A stretch of 64,000 nucleotides of DNA from Edaphochlamys debaryana (taxonomy: Eukaryota > Chlorophyta > Chlorophyceae > Chlamydomonadales): NCBI GenBank assembly GCA_016858145.1, contig JAEHOE010000039.1, positions 310,001-374,000 on the forward strand, given 5' to 3'. The position numbers were made by a program, and so were the translations under genes. This document shows positions 39,567-50,300 of this stretch, piece after piece; position 1 is the first letter of the stretch, and each line of letters opens with the position of its first letter. The notes beneath the pieces were generated by a model. It was not told where the DNA came from. It made no database searches and saw nothing but the letters and a program-made list of their open reading frames with translations.

Positions 39567-39671
39567 GCACAAAGGGTGCGGAGGCACCCCCATGGTGGCG
39601 GGTCTGACCAACCCGCCCTCCTTAACCCACGCCAGGGGTAACCCGGCGTTAGATATTTCTATTTCTATTTC
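39567..39671 (+). other. LINE 3' UTR and ATTTCT tail
   Basis: About 105 bases after the ORF2 stop, ending in nearly three copies of ATTTCT instead of poly(A). Simple-repeat tails are common in LINEs of this kind. Confidence 0.85.
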
Positions 39672-39686
39672 CTTGGCTCAAGCCCA
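39672..39686 (+). repeat. LINE target-site duplication, right copy
   Basis: CTTGGCTCAAGCCCA, identical to 31973-31987. Confidence 0.95.
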
Positions 39687-40679
39687 GGGCGGGCGGCGGG
39701 GTGGTGGCGCGCCCAGCAGGGAGGCCTTCCGGTAGTCCCTGATTCCTCTTCGTATGCGCACATGCGTGTGGATGAGACGCCGAAGCCCCGAAATCGAGGG
39801 CCTGGCATAGCGAGGACTGCGCTCTCAGGCGGCACTGTAACCATACACATACATGGTCCTCAAGACCTCAACCCGCTCCTTGGACGAGAGTGCGGCTTTG
39901 ATACCGGTACGTCGTGGTTCACGCGGCTAGCACTCGCCAGACACGCACCCTGTGCCCTCCCCCCGGGCCTACCTAGACAATCAGGGATTCTATCTCAGAC
40001 CTTGTGACCCGAGCCGCCCGTCTGTCTCGATGCCTTTCCCTGCCAGCGTCCCCACCAGCGGAGCACACAGCACACACACAACCACTTCGACGACAGCCGT
40101 CACCCCCATACCCCCACAGCGCGGTCCGCATCGCCCTCAGTCACCAGCCTGCCGCCAGCCCCTTGCCCCGGCCACTGCAAGCGCGACGTCCTACCTGCCC
40201 TCGATCCTCCTTACTTGCTCCCTGCACCCCCGCCCATCATACCTAGAATTGTGCGGAAGTCCGCGAGTGGCAGCCGCCCAGCGCCGCCGGAGGCACGACG
40301 GACCTTTCCCGGCAGCGCTCGCCTGCATACACCCACAATTCCTCAACTCAGGCGAGAGCCGGCCGAAGACCCGAAAAGGCCACACGTGTACCACAACCCC
40401 AGCGGCAGCCAGGCCCTCGCGCCCTGACCCTTGCCGCCCTTGACCCTGCCAGCAGCTCCCCAGCGCCGCGCCCCGCCGCCCTGACCCGACTCTGCAGCCC
40501 CACCGCCGCCACATGCAAGAGCCGCTGAGCCCAGACACCCACCACCGCACGCGTGGCCCCTTGCGCAGGACATGCGTGGCTAAACCACCTTTCGTTCGTA
40601 TGACCTGCCCCCTTGCTTGCGGCATAAACGAGCATGTGGACCCCAGCCCCAAGCCCCAGCCCCAGCCCAGGACCCGGCC
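39687..40679. other. Gene-free region between the LINE and the SLX9-like gene
   Basis: Should hold the 3' UTR of the minus-strand SLX9-like gene. A plus-strand TGTAA at 39836-39840 could be the displaced poly(A) element of the cyclase. C-rich, no supported gene. Confidence 0.4.
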
Positions 40680-41994
40680 CTAGTCGCTGTCCATCGCAGC
40701 ATCGTCGGACCGCCCCTTGCCGCCCTTCTTCTTGCCCTTGCCCTTTGCCTGCCCCTTGCCCTGTCCCTTTTCTGCCGCGGGCTTGGCCGCCGGCACGGGC
40801 GGCAGCGTGTGCGCCAGGTGGTTGGTGATGGCGGCGATGGGGTCCTGGCGGTAGAGAGGGTGCTTGAGGACCTGCTGCAGCCGCGCAGACTCCTCCGCCC
40901 TGGGGTTTGGGTATGGCGTTGGGTTTGAGGGCAGTGAGCAGTGGGCAAGGAAGGAGGGTGTGGGGGAGAGTGCCGAGGGCCAGAGCGGGGGGTGAGACGG
41001 AAGCAAGCCATGATAAGCGGAGGAAGGGACGAGGGTATGCGGCTCAGGTCCGGCCCGTGGCCTCGGAGGGTCGAATGTTAGCCCAGCCCACCGCTATTCA
41101 TGGCCCGTGCCCCGGGGCTCACAGGATGTGCTGCCGCTGCTTGGACGTGCCCACGGCTGTGCCGCGGGGCTTGTGCTTCCCGTCGCCCGCCCCCGCCGCG
41201 CCCGCCTTGCGCGCAGCGACCGAGTCCAGCGCTGCGCCCAGAGTGCTCAGGTCCGGAAGCGGCTTCTTACGACCAGTTTTCTGCAGGAGAAGGGCAAGCG
41301 GTTGAATGAGGGACAGGTCATCACGGGGATGTAATCAGCGTTGTGAGGCGGCACAGGGCAGGCTGTGCAGTTAAGTTTGATGGGCCGTGGGCAGTGTCCC
41401 TCGCCCTCTGGGCTTAAGGTAGAGTGTGAAGGGTCTATCCCAGATTTCTAGGGCCTTGTCGCACCTTGCTGACACCGGCAGACTTGGCTCCGAGGGATGC
41501 TGTGTTCTTGCTGACCTCTAAGGGGCACAGCACGGGAGGAAGGGGTGAAGGGGGCTCGGTACCCGGTGTGCCGCCAACCCCTGCAGACTGCACTACCCGG
41601 CCGTGCATAAATTGCACCCCGGACCCACTCTCTAGAAACTGCACTTTGCGGGTGAGCTTCTTCTGGATATGGAGCGGTGGGGCGGGGCCGTCCCACTTGG
41701 GCTCTGCGCCTTCAGCCTGCCGGGGGGCCAAGGGGCACAGAGGAGGGGTTGAGGCACCGAGTGGGGGGGGGGGCCAAGGGGAACCGAGGACGGGTTAGGG
41801 GTGCCCGGGCTGCGAGCCCCCCTCGCCCCCGCGGTCGCACCTTGGCATTCGCGACAACCTTGTAGCGCTTTCCACCGCCAACCTTCTTCTTGACCTGCGT
41901 GTGGCCGGGGGCAGGCTCGGCATGGCGGCTTTCGCGGCAGCGACAGCTTGCAAACTGCTTGGCGATGAAATCGCTGGTGCTGGCCGCTCACCAT
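40680..41994 (-). CDS. SLX9: SLX9-like ribosome biogenesis protein
   Basis: SLX9 proteins are small nucleolar factors for 18S rRNA processing and 40S export. Six minus-strand exons join in phase: start codon 41994-41992, 41894-41841, 41716-41629, 41517-41465, 41280-41123 and 40899-40680 (TAG), giving 191 residues. Family features are a basic start MVKKKVGGGKRYKVV, KKLTRKVQFLEKVSKN, RKKPLPDLSTLGAALDSV, and the C-terminal SARLQQVLKHPLYRQDPIAA followed by a Lys/Gly-rich tail. The first exon contributes only the ATG, which is followed at once by GTGAGC. That start is chosen because it alone gives the basic N-terminus in frame; MPSLPPATRR in another frame is the alternative. The gene is divergent from the plus-strand gene at 42272, about 280 bases apart. 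Confidence 0.82.
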
Positions 41995-42271
41995 CGTGAG
42001 CTATGTGATTGGCAAATGAGTCGATTGGCCTGTATCTGTGCAACGACGTTTCGCGATTGTCCTCTTGCAAGCTCCTCGCTCGGCGTAGCGTATGGTGCAG
42101 TGATATGATAACGTGTTGTTTTGCTACTTCCTGTTCTGCCGCGCTGTAGTTTGCGATGCAGTCCGTGCTGCACTTCATCCGGGACCTCGCCGGCCTGCGC
42201 GAACCCCAATCTCTCATTTGCACATACCCGTCGTCCAGTCGCCTAGCGTACTAGCTTCGCGACACGCCTGC

Positions 42272-44698
42272 ATGCGAGCCTGCACGTCGTTAGGGCATGC
42301 GGCCGCTGCGGGCAGGGCTCCCGCTCGTCCGCAAGTCAGAGCTCTGCTAGTGGCGTCACGGGGCAGGAGGTCAGGTTGCAGCTGGAGCTTCGGCCGGTGG
42401 CAGGGCGGTCGGCACGCCGACGGCAGCTCGCGGGCATGGCGTCGGCTGCCTCGTCGATGTGCCGCCACTGCGGACGTCGACCGGGGACCGTCTGCGGACG
42501 ACGAGGACGAGCCCGGGGTGTCATACCTGAGCGATGAGGAGGTAAGGGCCTCCAGGTTAGCAGCTTCATAAACCAGAAAACGGGTTTGCAGGGCCCCGCC
42601 AGGCGGCACTTCTACCCCCCGCCCCCTGCACACTCCCCGTGGCGGAGGCGGTGCCCGGCCGCCGCCGGTCCGCCATGGCCCCAGCTTCTCGCGGCTTCCG
42701 ACCAACGACGCGTGTGCCGTACGACGCATGACGCACGTGCCGTACCCTGCAGGTGGACGCGCTGCTGGAGGAGGCGGCGGGCTTCATCAGCTTCATGGAC
42801 GAGCTGAGGCCGCTCGACCCCGCCGCCTACAACCCCTTTGCCGAGTGCTGGACCCGCATCGCACGCATCCCCCCGGAGGAGCGCTACCGGTGGGCCCCTG
42901 GTAACCGCGAGGCTCACGGGAAGCTCACACATGCGACGCTAGAGGGTGCTGACCGCAGGCTGACCGTGCCGGGCCGGGAGGCCCCCGTCGCGGCCCACTG
43001 CCCGCCTCCGCGCCCCACCCTGCAGCCACCCACCCGCTCGGCGCCCCACCTGCCCCTCTTGGCCTCCGCCCCCTTGCCATCCGTCCGCCTCCCCCTCTGT
43101 TCCAGGCTGCTGCCCATGCTGGAGCCAGGGTCCCTGCGGTCGCTGTGGAAGGCCAGCGTGGGGCGCTACGTTTTGGCGGAGGCGAGGGCGGCGACGCTGT
43201 TCGCCGAGGCCAGCGTGTGGGACGACTTCCCGCGCGTGCCGGGGCAGGTGGGGCCCGGGGCAGGTCGGGGCCGGGGCGGTTGGGGGCCGGGGCTGGTGGA
43301 GGCCGGGGCGTGGTTGCAGCCGTCTTGCGTCGTGGCAGGTGGGAGGCGGGGCACGGGTTTGGCTGCGTTTGCTCACACCGGTTTCGCGGCACTCTGCCGT
43401 GTCCCAATCGACGCCCCGCTCTTTCATGTGGCCCCCAGGGCCCGTCCTGCCAACCCCTCACGCCTCCCTGACCCCCGCCTCCCTCCCTAACTCCCCGTCC
43501 GCACCTCCCCCCAGGTGTACGAATACGAAGGCCGCTGCGAGGAGTACGTGCTCACGGGCGGCATGGGCGGCGGCCGGGCGGCGGCGGACAACATGACGGT
43601 GGGCCTCACGGGCTCCGTGCCCGGCGCGCCCTCACGCGTCCGTTTCGACGTGGACAAGGAGCAGACCGAGCGCATGGGTTCGTCCACCCCCTGGCTTCGG
43701 CCCGATCCGGGCGGCATTGAGCTGCCCACCTCGCGATTCACGCTCTCGTTCTTTGTGCCGCCCGCGGGCTCCCCCGCGGCGGTCGAGGCGGAGGCGGAGG
43801 CGCGCGGGCTGGCGGAGGCGGGCGGTGCAGAGGCGGCAGAGGCGGCGGAGGCGCTCGGAGGGCCTGTGGTGTACGGCAGGACGGTGCTGCCGCTGCTGGG
43901 TGAGGAGGGTCGGGGAACTGCGAGAAGCGGGCGGGGGCCTGGAGGGTGCAGCGTGAAGGCAGGGGTGTGGCGAGAGCACAGGACTGCTTGTTGCGCTGCC
44001 GTTACAATCTGGCCAAGCATGTGACTGGGAAGACTCTGAGCGGGTGGCGCCTTGCCCTTCGCCCCGCAGGGCCCATCGGGCGCTGGTGGGAGCCCCTGTA
44101 CTGCCGGCTGCAGGTGCGGGGACCCAAGGGGGCAACGGACTAAACCCGAGTCTCAGAGGCCGCGGTGCTGGCCGTCCGGGCTCCCCCGGCCATCCACAAC
44201 CCCGCCAACACTCTTCCTCGTCCCGCCTGCCCTCATGCTGTGCTCCTTCCCCCCCTTACCCCCACCCACTCTCAGGTGGGTCTCGTCCTCACGCCCCTGG
44301 CAGCCGACGCAGGAGCGGACGTGCAGCTGGTGTACCCAGCGGCCTGCGGGGGGCCCTCAGCAGCCGACCTGGGGGGCCAGGAACCCGGGGGAAGCGCCTC
44401 TGGGCCCTCGTCCGCACCTGCATCCCGGGCCCCGCCGCCCGACCCACTCTTCGCCCAGCTGCCCCTCTCCTGGGGACTGGTGGGGGTCGAGTCGCTGCCG
44501 CCAGGACAGCGGTTCTGGCCCCCGCCCGACCCGGAGTCCTACTCTGTGTCGCCCCTCAGCGGCACGGGGAGGGACTACCTGCGAGTGGCGGGGCCGGGCG
44601 TGTACGTGGGGTGCGCGTACCGGCCGGGGCCGGCCTCGGAGCGGGGCCGGCTGCGGGAGGAGGACTTCGTGTATTTCGCCATTGCGAGGAAGGCGTGA
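42272..44698 (+). CDS. Unknown protein with probable organelle-targeting N-terminus
   Basis: Six plus-strand exons join in phase: 42272-42541, 42753-42889, 43106-43247, 43515-43899, 44070-44113 and 44276-44698, giving 466 residues. The first 60-70 residues are Arg/Ala/Ser-rich and nearly free of acidic residues, as in chloroplast or mitochondrial transit peptides. Then comes an acidic SADDEDEPG, a helical stretch (VDALLEEAAGFISFMDELRP, ECWTRIARIPPEERYRLLPM), and a beta-rich part (YEYEGRCEEYVLTGG, RFTLSFFVPP, YGRTVLPLLGPIGRWWEPLY) ending in REEDFVYFAIARKA. I do not recognise the family. The modular look, with clean splice sites and phases, supports a real gene. The Met at 42272 is the best in-frame start. 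Confidence 0.7.
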
Positions 44699-45366
44699 TC
44701 CGTGATCCGTGATGCATGGGCGGGTGCGTGGGCGGAAGTGCAGTGCTGGGTACAGGCCCTGGGATGGAGGGCAAGGGGTAGGAGGGGTGGGAGGTGAGGG
44801 GCCGGCGGCATGCAGTAGCAGGCGGGGTTGGCGTGTGCGAACTTGGCGAGTGAGAGAGATTTCTTGAGGGTTTGGGCAGACACAGGCGTGGCGTGGAGGG
44901 CGTGGGGGCTGGGGCGTACATGCACGAGGAGGCACGAGGTTGCGATAGGAGCGGCATGGATGCGCCTGCATAGGTTTTCTGGGCTAGGTTCGATTGCTGG
45001 TGGCCGAGCCCTGACCGGCATTGCAAGGCCAGCCCTATGTAGCCCAACCTTCTCTCGTACCGGTCTTGGTTGTAGCGCAGTTGGGCGTCGGGGACCTGAC
45101 AGTCCTGCCGACAGTTGCGAGTGCGCGTGTGCAGACGGCGGTTCGTCCTAGGACGAAGTCGCCTCAATCTCAGACACGGGCGTGCTGCTTTGCTACTAGC
45201 GCGAACAGTTCAACCAGGCAGCGCAGCAGGACAAGGGCCTCGTACTCGAACCAACGCTGTGTCTGGAGCGCGCCCATCACACAACCAATCATTAACCCCC
45301 CCGCCCTCGGAACCCCATACCCCAAGACTGCTCGCGCACCCGTTCTGCGCCCTAACTGCGCGCAGC
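44699..45366. other. Intergenic region, promoter side of kinase 1
   Basis: 668 bases between the stop of the unknown gene and the kinase 1 ATG, same strand. No clear TATA box or other motif. Confidence 0.4.
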
Positions 45367-48300
45367 ATGGGCTGTAGAGCGCGAGGGGGACTTAGGGGCG
45401 GTCTCACCCTTCTAGTGTGTGTCGCTCTTGCCAAGATAGCTGCGGCCAAGTCTTTGGGCTGCTGGGATGGGGCTTGTCTGGCTGTAGCATTCGCTGATTT
45501 AAGCGTTACCGAAGTTCTGCTCAACCAAGACGCCATGCTCGTCGCGGAGGACTGGCCTCCAAACGGTATGGACCTCGACCGCAACCTGACCATCCGTGGA
45601 AACGCAGACGTTCCACCACTCTTGGACCTCAACTTCATCGGCCCCAAAGTAAGTCACGGGAATTTCAGTCGATTCAATGTGGTAGTCACTCGTGCCAAGA
45701 GCGCCCTGCTCTTCACCTCAAGAGAACGGAAGGCTCATGATCTGGACAGTCGGCACGGCGTCGGACGTACGCACTTGCCCCACGCTGCTTTCCCTCGGCC
45801 CGCCCCACCCAAAACCCGCCGCGACTCCACGACTCCACGGCACTACGCCCCGTTGTCTATAACCACCCCACCCCAACCACCCCTGTCTAGGTACAGCTCG
45901 GAGCTGGGGTCAGGCTAACCTTCTCGAACCTCGTTATGTCGGAATGGCGCTCAATGTCGGCTGCGCGGGTAAGCCGAGGTCTTGCCTCTTGCGGTCAGGA
46001 TGTGGGCCGGACCCGCATACCCAATGGATAACACACGCTGAGTACCCAAATGGCACGCGCAGGGTGCCCGGTGCCGGGCTTGACGCTTTCACCCCTGCGC
46101 ACATGCATGCAAGCCAGATGCTGCGTGTACGGCATGGAGGCATTCACTTGTGCGGCCTGGCTCCACCTGCGAACCCACAGGCCCCAGGCTTCAACCTGCT
46201 AGCCAACAAGGCCCCCAAGAGCGGCGCGGCCCCCGCAGTGCTGCACCTCGAGGAGTGTGGGCTGATCTACCACTGGTGCGCCTCGCCTGAGCTCGCCAGG
46301 TTAGCAGCGGCACGTGTCCAGCAGGGCTGCCGCACTCCCCCGTGCGTGTCCTCGGTCAAGGCCCTTAGCGCTCTTGTCGCTGGTGCACATGCAAGATCGG
46401 GACCTCGCATGCGCATGCGGGATAGGCATGCATGCCTGGCCTACCTTACCTGCCTCCCGATCCGACCCCACGCTCCGACCCGTGTTTGGCCCCTGCCACC
46501 GCCCACGCGAGCGCAGAGGCAGCGCCTACAGCCTCCCCCGCCCCGAGGCCATCCCTGGAGTGAACGTGTACGACGCGGGTGTCGTACAGCGGCCCGACTG
46601 CCTGAACGACACGTACGGGCCCCTCCTGGAGCGCTGCTGGCCCCAGAGAAACTACTTCGCGGACTTCGCCTGCCCCGGGATCTACCTAACCGCAACAGAC
46701 GCCCCGGCGCGAACCGGCTACCTGGTGGGGGGGGCGGGGCGGGGTCTGGGGCGGGGTGCTGCGCGCACCCCAGCCCGCCCTGCTACCGGGACGGCTCCCA
46801 TCCACGCGCGACCCTCACGCTTAGCTGCCGTACTCATAGATACACCATGCACGTGCACATGCACGTGACGCCGCCACTGTACGGCAGCTCCTCGTTGCTT
46901 GGCTCGGTGCAGCCTAACCGTGACACAGCCCACAGGTCACATGCATCTCCCAACGCTCCCGTTGCCCGTTGCCCGTTGCTCCTCGCCCGCAGGTTCACCT
47001 TCAGCGCGTGTCCTCTCTCTGCAACGATTTGCTGCCACTCAGCTGCATCCGGGATTACTCCGCGCTGGGATGCGACCTTCTCTACGTCACGCGCCCGGAC
47101 AGCCCGGCCCGGCCCTTCCCCACATCGTCGGGGGTGCGAGCCAACCATTCCTCCTCCGCCACCGGGACCCCGGGCTCTGCTGAGGACGGCGCAAACAGCG
47201 CTGTGCCGCAGAGCGGCAGGAGCGAGCGCGAGGCCGGGCGGAGCGAGGCCGAGGTGCAGGAGGGCTCCGGGGACGACATGGTTCGGACCCTGGGCCTGGC
47301 CGTGGGGTGCGCCCTGGGAGGTAAGGAGGGAACAAAAGCATTGCCTCCGAGCAGTAACAACCAACAGCCCATCCAGCATCCTCTAACCTTTCCCCGTCCA
47401 TCCAACCCCGCCCGATAAACTGCCGCCTCGCAGGTGCCCTAGTGCTTGTTCTTGCGGCTATGCTCGTACTGCAGCTCGTACGACGCCGCGGCAGCAGGCG
47501 ACCGGAGGACGGCGCAGCACCGACAGATCCTGCGCGTCCCGGGAAGGGATGCCGTGGTGCCGCTGATCTCGAGCTGGGCAGCGCTCCCTCGCTCCTTCAC
47601 TCTTCGGGCATCGACGGTGAGGGGCACACACGTGACGGCTGAAACGTTGACCGACGCACAATGACAGCCACTCCTCCCTCTGAAGCCCCATTGACGCTGC
47701 GTGCCCCGTCCTGTTGCCTAACACCTTTCCACAGGACCCGACACGGCGAGCAACAAGCTAGCTCGGATGCACGCCTCAACCACGTCAGCAGCCGCCGACA
47801 CGCTGCGTGACACGCTCCTCACGGACACGAGCCCGTACATCGAGGGCCTCGGGCTGGAGTTGCAGCTCGTCCTCAGGCCCACCGCCGCCGACCCCTGGGC
47901 GTCGCCCCAGCCAGACGTTTGCACGGAGGCTGCGGGACCAGTCGCAGCTGAACCGGTGGAGGGCCACGACAGCGAGGGCCACAGCGGAGACGGCGCCGCC
48001 GCGGTGGCGGTGACCCTGGACACGGCACACATGCTGGGCAAGGGCGGGTGAGCGTGCTTCGTTTGGCGTGCATGGAAAGCGCATGGGAACCTAAGTCCAA
48101 CTCCCTAGCAGCAGCACGTACTAATGCAGGCGGGCCTCACTCTGGTTGCACCCTTGTCATCTGCCCTGCCCCTTTGCACTATTCGCACCGCCGACCGCAG
48201 GTTCTCCCGCGTCTACCAAGGGGGCTACCGGGGGGAGCGAGTGGCGGTTAAGGTGCTGGAGCACCCCTGGGGCTTCAGCAACCCATCGTCGGAGCGCGAC

Positions 48301-50300
48301 TGGAAGCTTTTGAGCTCGCTCTTTCAAGCTGAGGTTCAGGTGGGAGGGGAGATGTGTCATCGCGCGCACGCTGTCGAGCTTCAAAGTCGATGGGGCTCCA
48401 TCCCATCCTGGATTTGCAAGCAATTGCTCCGAGCCGCCGCCGCCCTATCTCTACTGGTTCTGGACTGCCGAGTGATGCAGGGGCCGCCACGCCACGAGGT
48501 GCCCAGGGGTGCAACAAGGTATCATCTCGGACCATCCATCCTCATATCTCCCGCCCCCTCCCCCAGGTCCTGGGCCGCGTGTCCCACCCCATCGTGGTGC
48601 GCCTGCTCGCCGCCTGCGTGGAGCCGCCGCGCCTGGCGCTGGTGAGGGACGAGGGGTGCGGAGGAGCCAGGGGTTGCACGGGTTTCCTGCCTTTGGTCTT
48701 ACCTCCATTGCCCGCTCGCCCCCAGGTGATGGAGCTATGCGAGACCTCCCTCGAGCGCCTGATCTATGATGCAGGCAGCGGCCCACGGGACGCAGACGGA
48801 CTCATACCGCTGCCCACGGTGGGGGGCCCAGGCGGCGGGGTCGGGGAAGCAGGGCCGGGCCCTCAAGCGTGTGGGGCGGGTGCATGGGAAACTTAGCGGA
48901 TGGGGCCCTGACCCCGCCACCTGCGGCCCCCTGCCCCTCCCCAGGTGCTCCACATCGGAGTCCAGATTTGCCAGGCGCTCTCGGCGCTGCACCCGACCTG
49001 CATGCACAGGGACCTCAAGGTGGGGCCGCTCGAGTCCAGCAGGGCACAGATAGCAGGCTGATGCGTGCAGTGCAGTGGAAAAGGCCTTCCCTGAGCCGGT
49101 AGCGCGAGTAGCGGATACCTGCTGCCTCTCCTGCCTCTGATGGCTTGTGCCACTCTGCCCGCCTTCCCCAGCCCGCCAACGTGCTCTTGAACCATGCGCA
49201 AACGCCTGAGCCGGTCGCCAAGATCACGGTGGGCGGGGCGGGGTGACGACAAAACCTCGTGTAGACTTCAGAAAGACCTGTGCCAGCCGGGAGGGCAAGG
49301 GCGTGCTCCTATGCATGTGACGGAATTGTCTGTGCTGACCCGTGCGCTCCGGCCCCATCAGGATTTCGGCCTATCTCGAGTCCGGTGCGCCACCATGCGG
49401 ACTCAGAACCCGGAGGCTGGAACAGTCCAGTACCTTCCGCCGGGTGGGTGCTAGCAGCAGGGTAGGGCTAGCTAGGCTGGCAAGGCTGCTTGCTCCATAC
49501 CTTTGCCTGCTTAGCTAGGCTGTCCTATGTGGCGGCTCTAAGGGTCCGCCGCGTGCCTTGCCTGCCGTCAGCCCACGCCCACGCCCTTCCACGCAGAGTG
49601 CTTTGACCTGGAGAATGAGGTACTCACCTGCCAAGTGGTGAGGATTCAGACCGCAAGCTCTGTATGCCGTGCTGCTTGGGTGGTGTGGCTTGGTTAGTAA
49701 GGAGCGCTGACCTTGGCGAGAAGTCGAAGACGATCCCCTCCCTCCTCTCCACAGGACATGTACTCCCTTGGCGTGCTGCTGTGGGAGGCTCTGTCGGGCC
49801 AGCAGCCCTGGAAGGTATGTACGGCAGGGTGTGCGCTGTACGACATGTGGCATGCAGAACGAAATTATGTGTACAGCACTAGTGGTAAATCCTGGAAGAG
49901 CGAGGGTGCGATGGCATAGGTAGAAGGGCAGGGTGCAGTGCTGCGGCGGTGCTTGCCGTGAGGACTGATGCTCCTGCGTAGCACGTGTTGATTGGTGAGG
50001 CCTTGCTTCGTGCGTGCAAACGCTGAGGCCCTTGCCGCTCCGCGCTGTGCCGACACCTCCCTTGTGTCGCAGGGCTGCAGTACAATCGCGGTGGCGTTTG
50101 CCGTACACATGAAGGGCATGAGGCCTCCTATTGATGCCATCCCCTGCGACCGCCTGCCACCCAAGCTGCTGAGGCTCCTGCAGCAGTGCTGGGAGAGGGA
50201 CCCAAAGAGGCGCCCGGCGGCGGCGGAGGCCGCCAAGGGTCTGGCGCTAGCTAGGGAGCAGCTGCTGGGTGGCCCCAGGGGCCGTGCCTGCCGCTCATGA
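45367..50300 (+). CDS. Receptor-like protein kinase, copy 1
   Basis: Sixteen exons join in phase (45367-45648, 45891-45968, 46181-46299, 46517-46724, 46993-47320, 47434-47616, 47735-48047, 48201-48339, 48567-48641, 48726-48818, 48945-49019, 49172-49228, 49362-49443, 49597-49637, 49755-49814, 50073-50300) for 786 residues. Signal peptide (GLTLLVCVALAKIAAA), a Cys-containing ectodomain with LTIRGNADVPPLLDLNFIG and VRLTFSNLVM strands resembling a beta-helix, a membrane segment (ALVLVLAAMLVLQLV) followed by RRR, a juxtamembrane linker, then a kinase. Motifs: LGKGGFSRVYQG, VAVKVL, AEVQVLGRVSHP, CMHRDLKPANVLL, ITDFGLSRV, LPPECF, SLGVLLWEALSGQQPW. All catalytic residues are present. Ser/Thr specificity is inferred from HRDLKPAN. 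Ligand unknown. Paralogous to the minus-strand gene at 53856-59191. Confidence 0.9.

Larger units (their letters stand above)
31988..39671 (+). mobile_element. Dualen/RandI-type LINE, 5'-truncated
   Basis: A 7684-bp non-LTR retrotransposon between 15-bp target duplications. Domain order is APE endonuclease, reverse transcriptase, a long linker, RNase H, then a restriction-like endonuclease. Having both endonuclease types plus RNase H is the hallmark of the Dualen/RandI clade, described from Chlamydomonas. The 5' end is cut inside the APE domain, so ORF1 and the endonuclease N-terminus are missing. A one-base-class frameshift separates the endonuclease from the RT. The 3' end is a short UTR and an ATTTCT-repeat tail. 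This copy cannot be autonomous. Confidence 0.92.
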
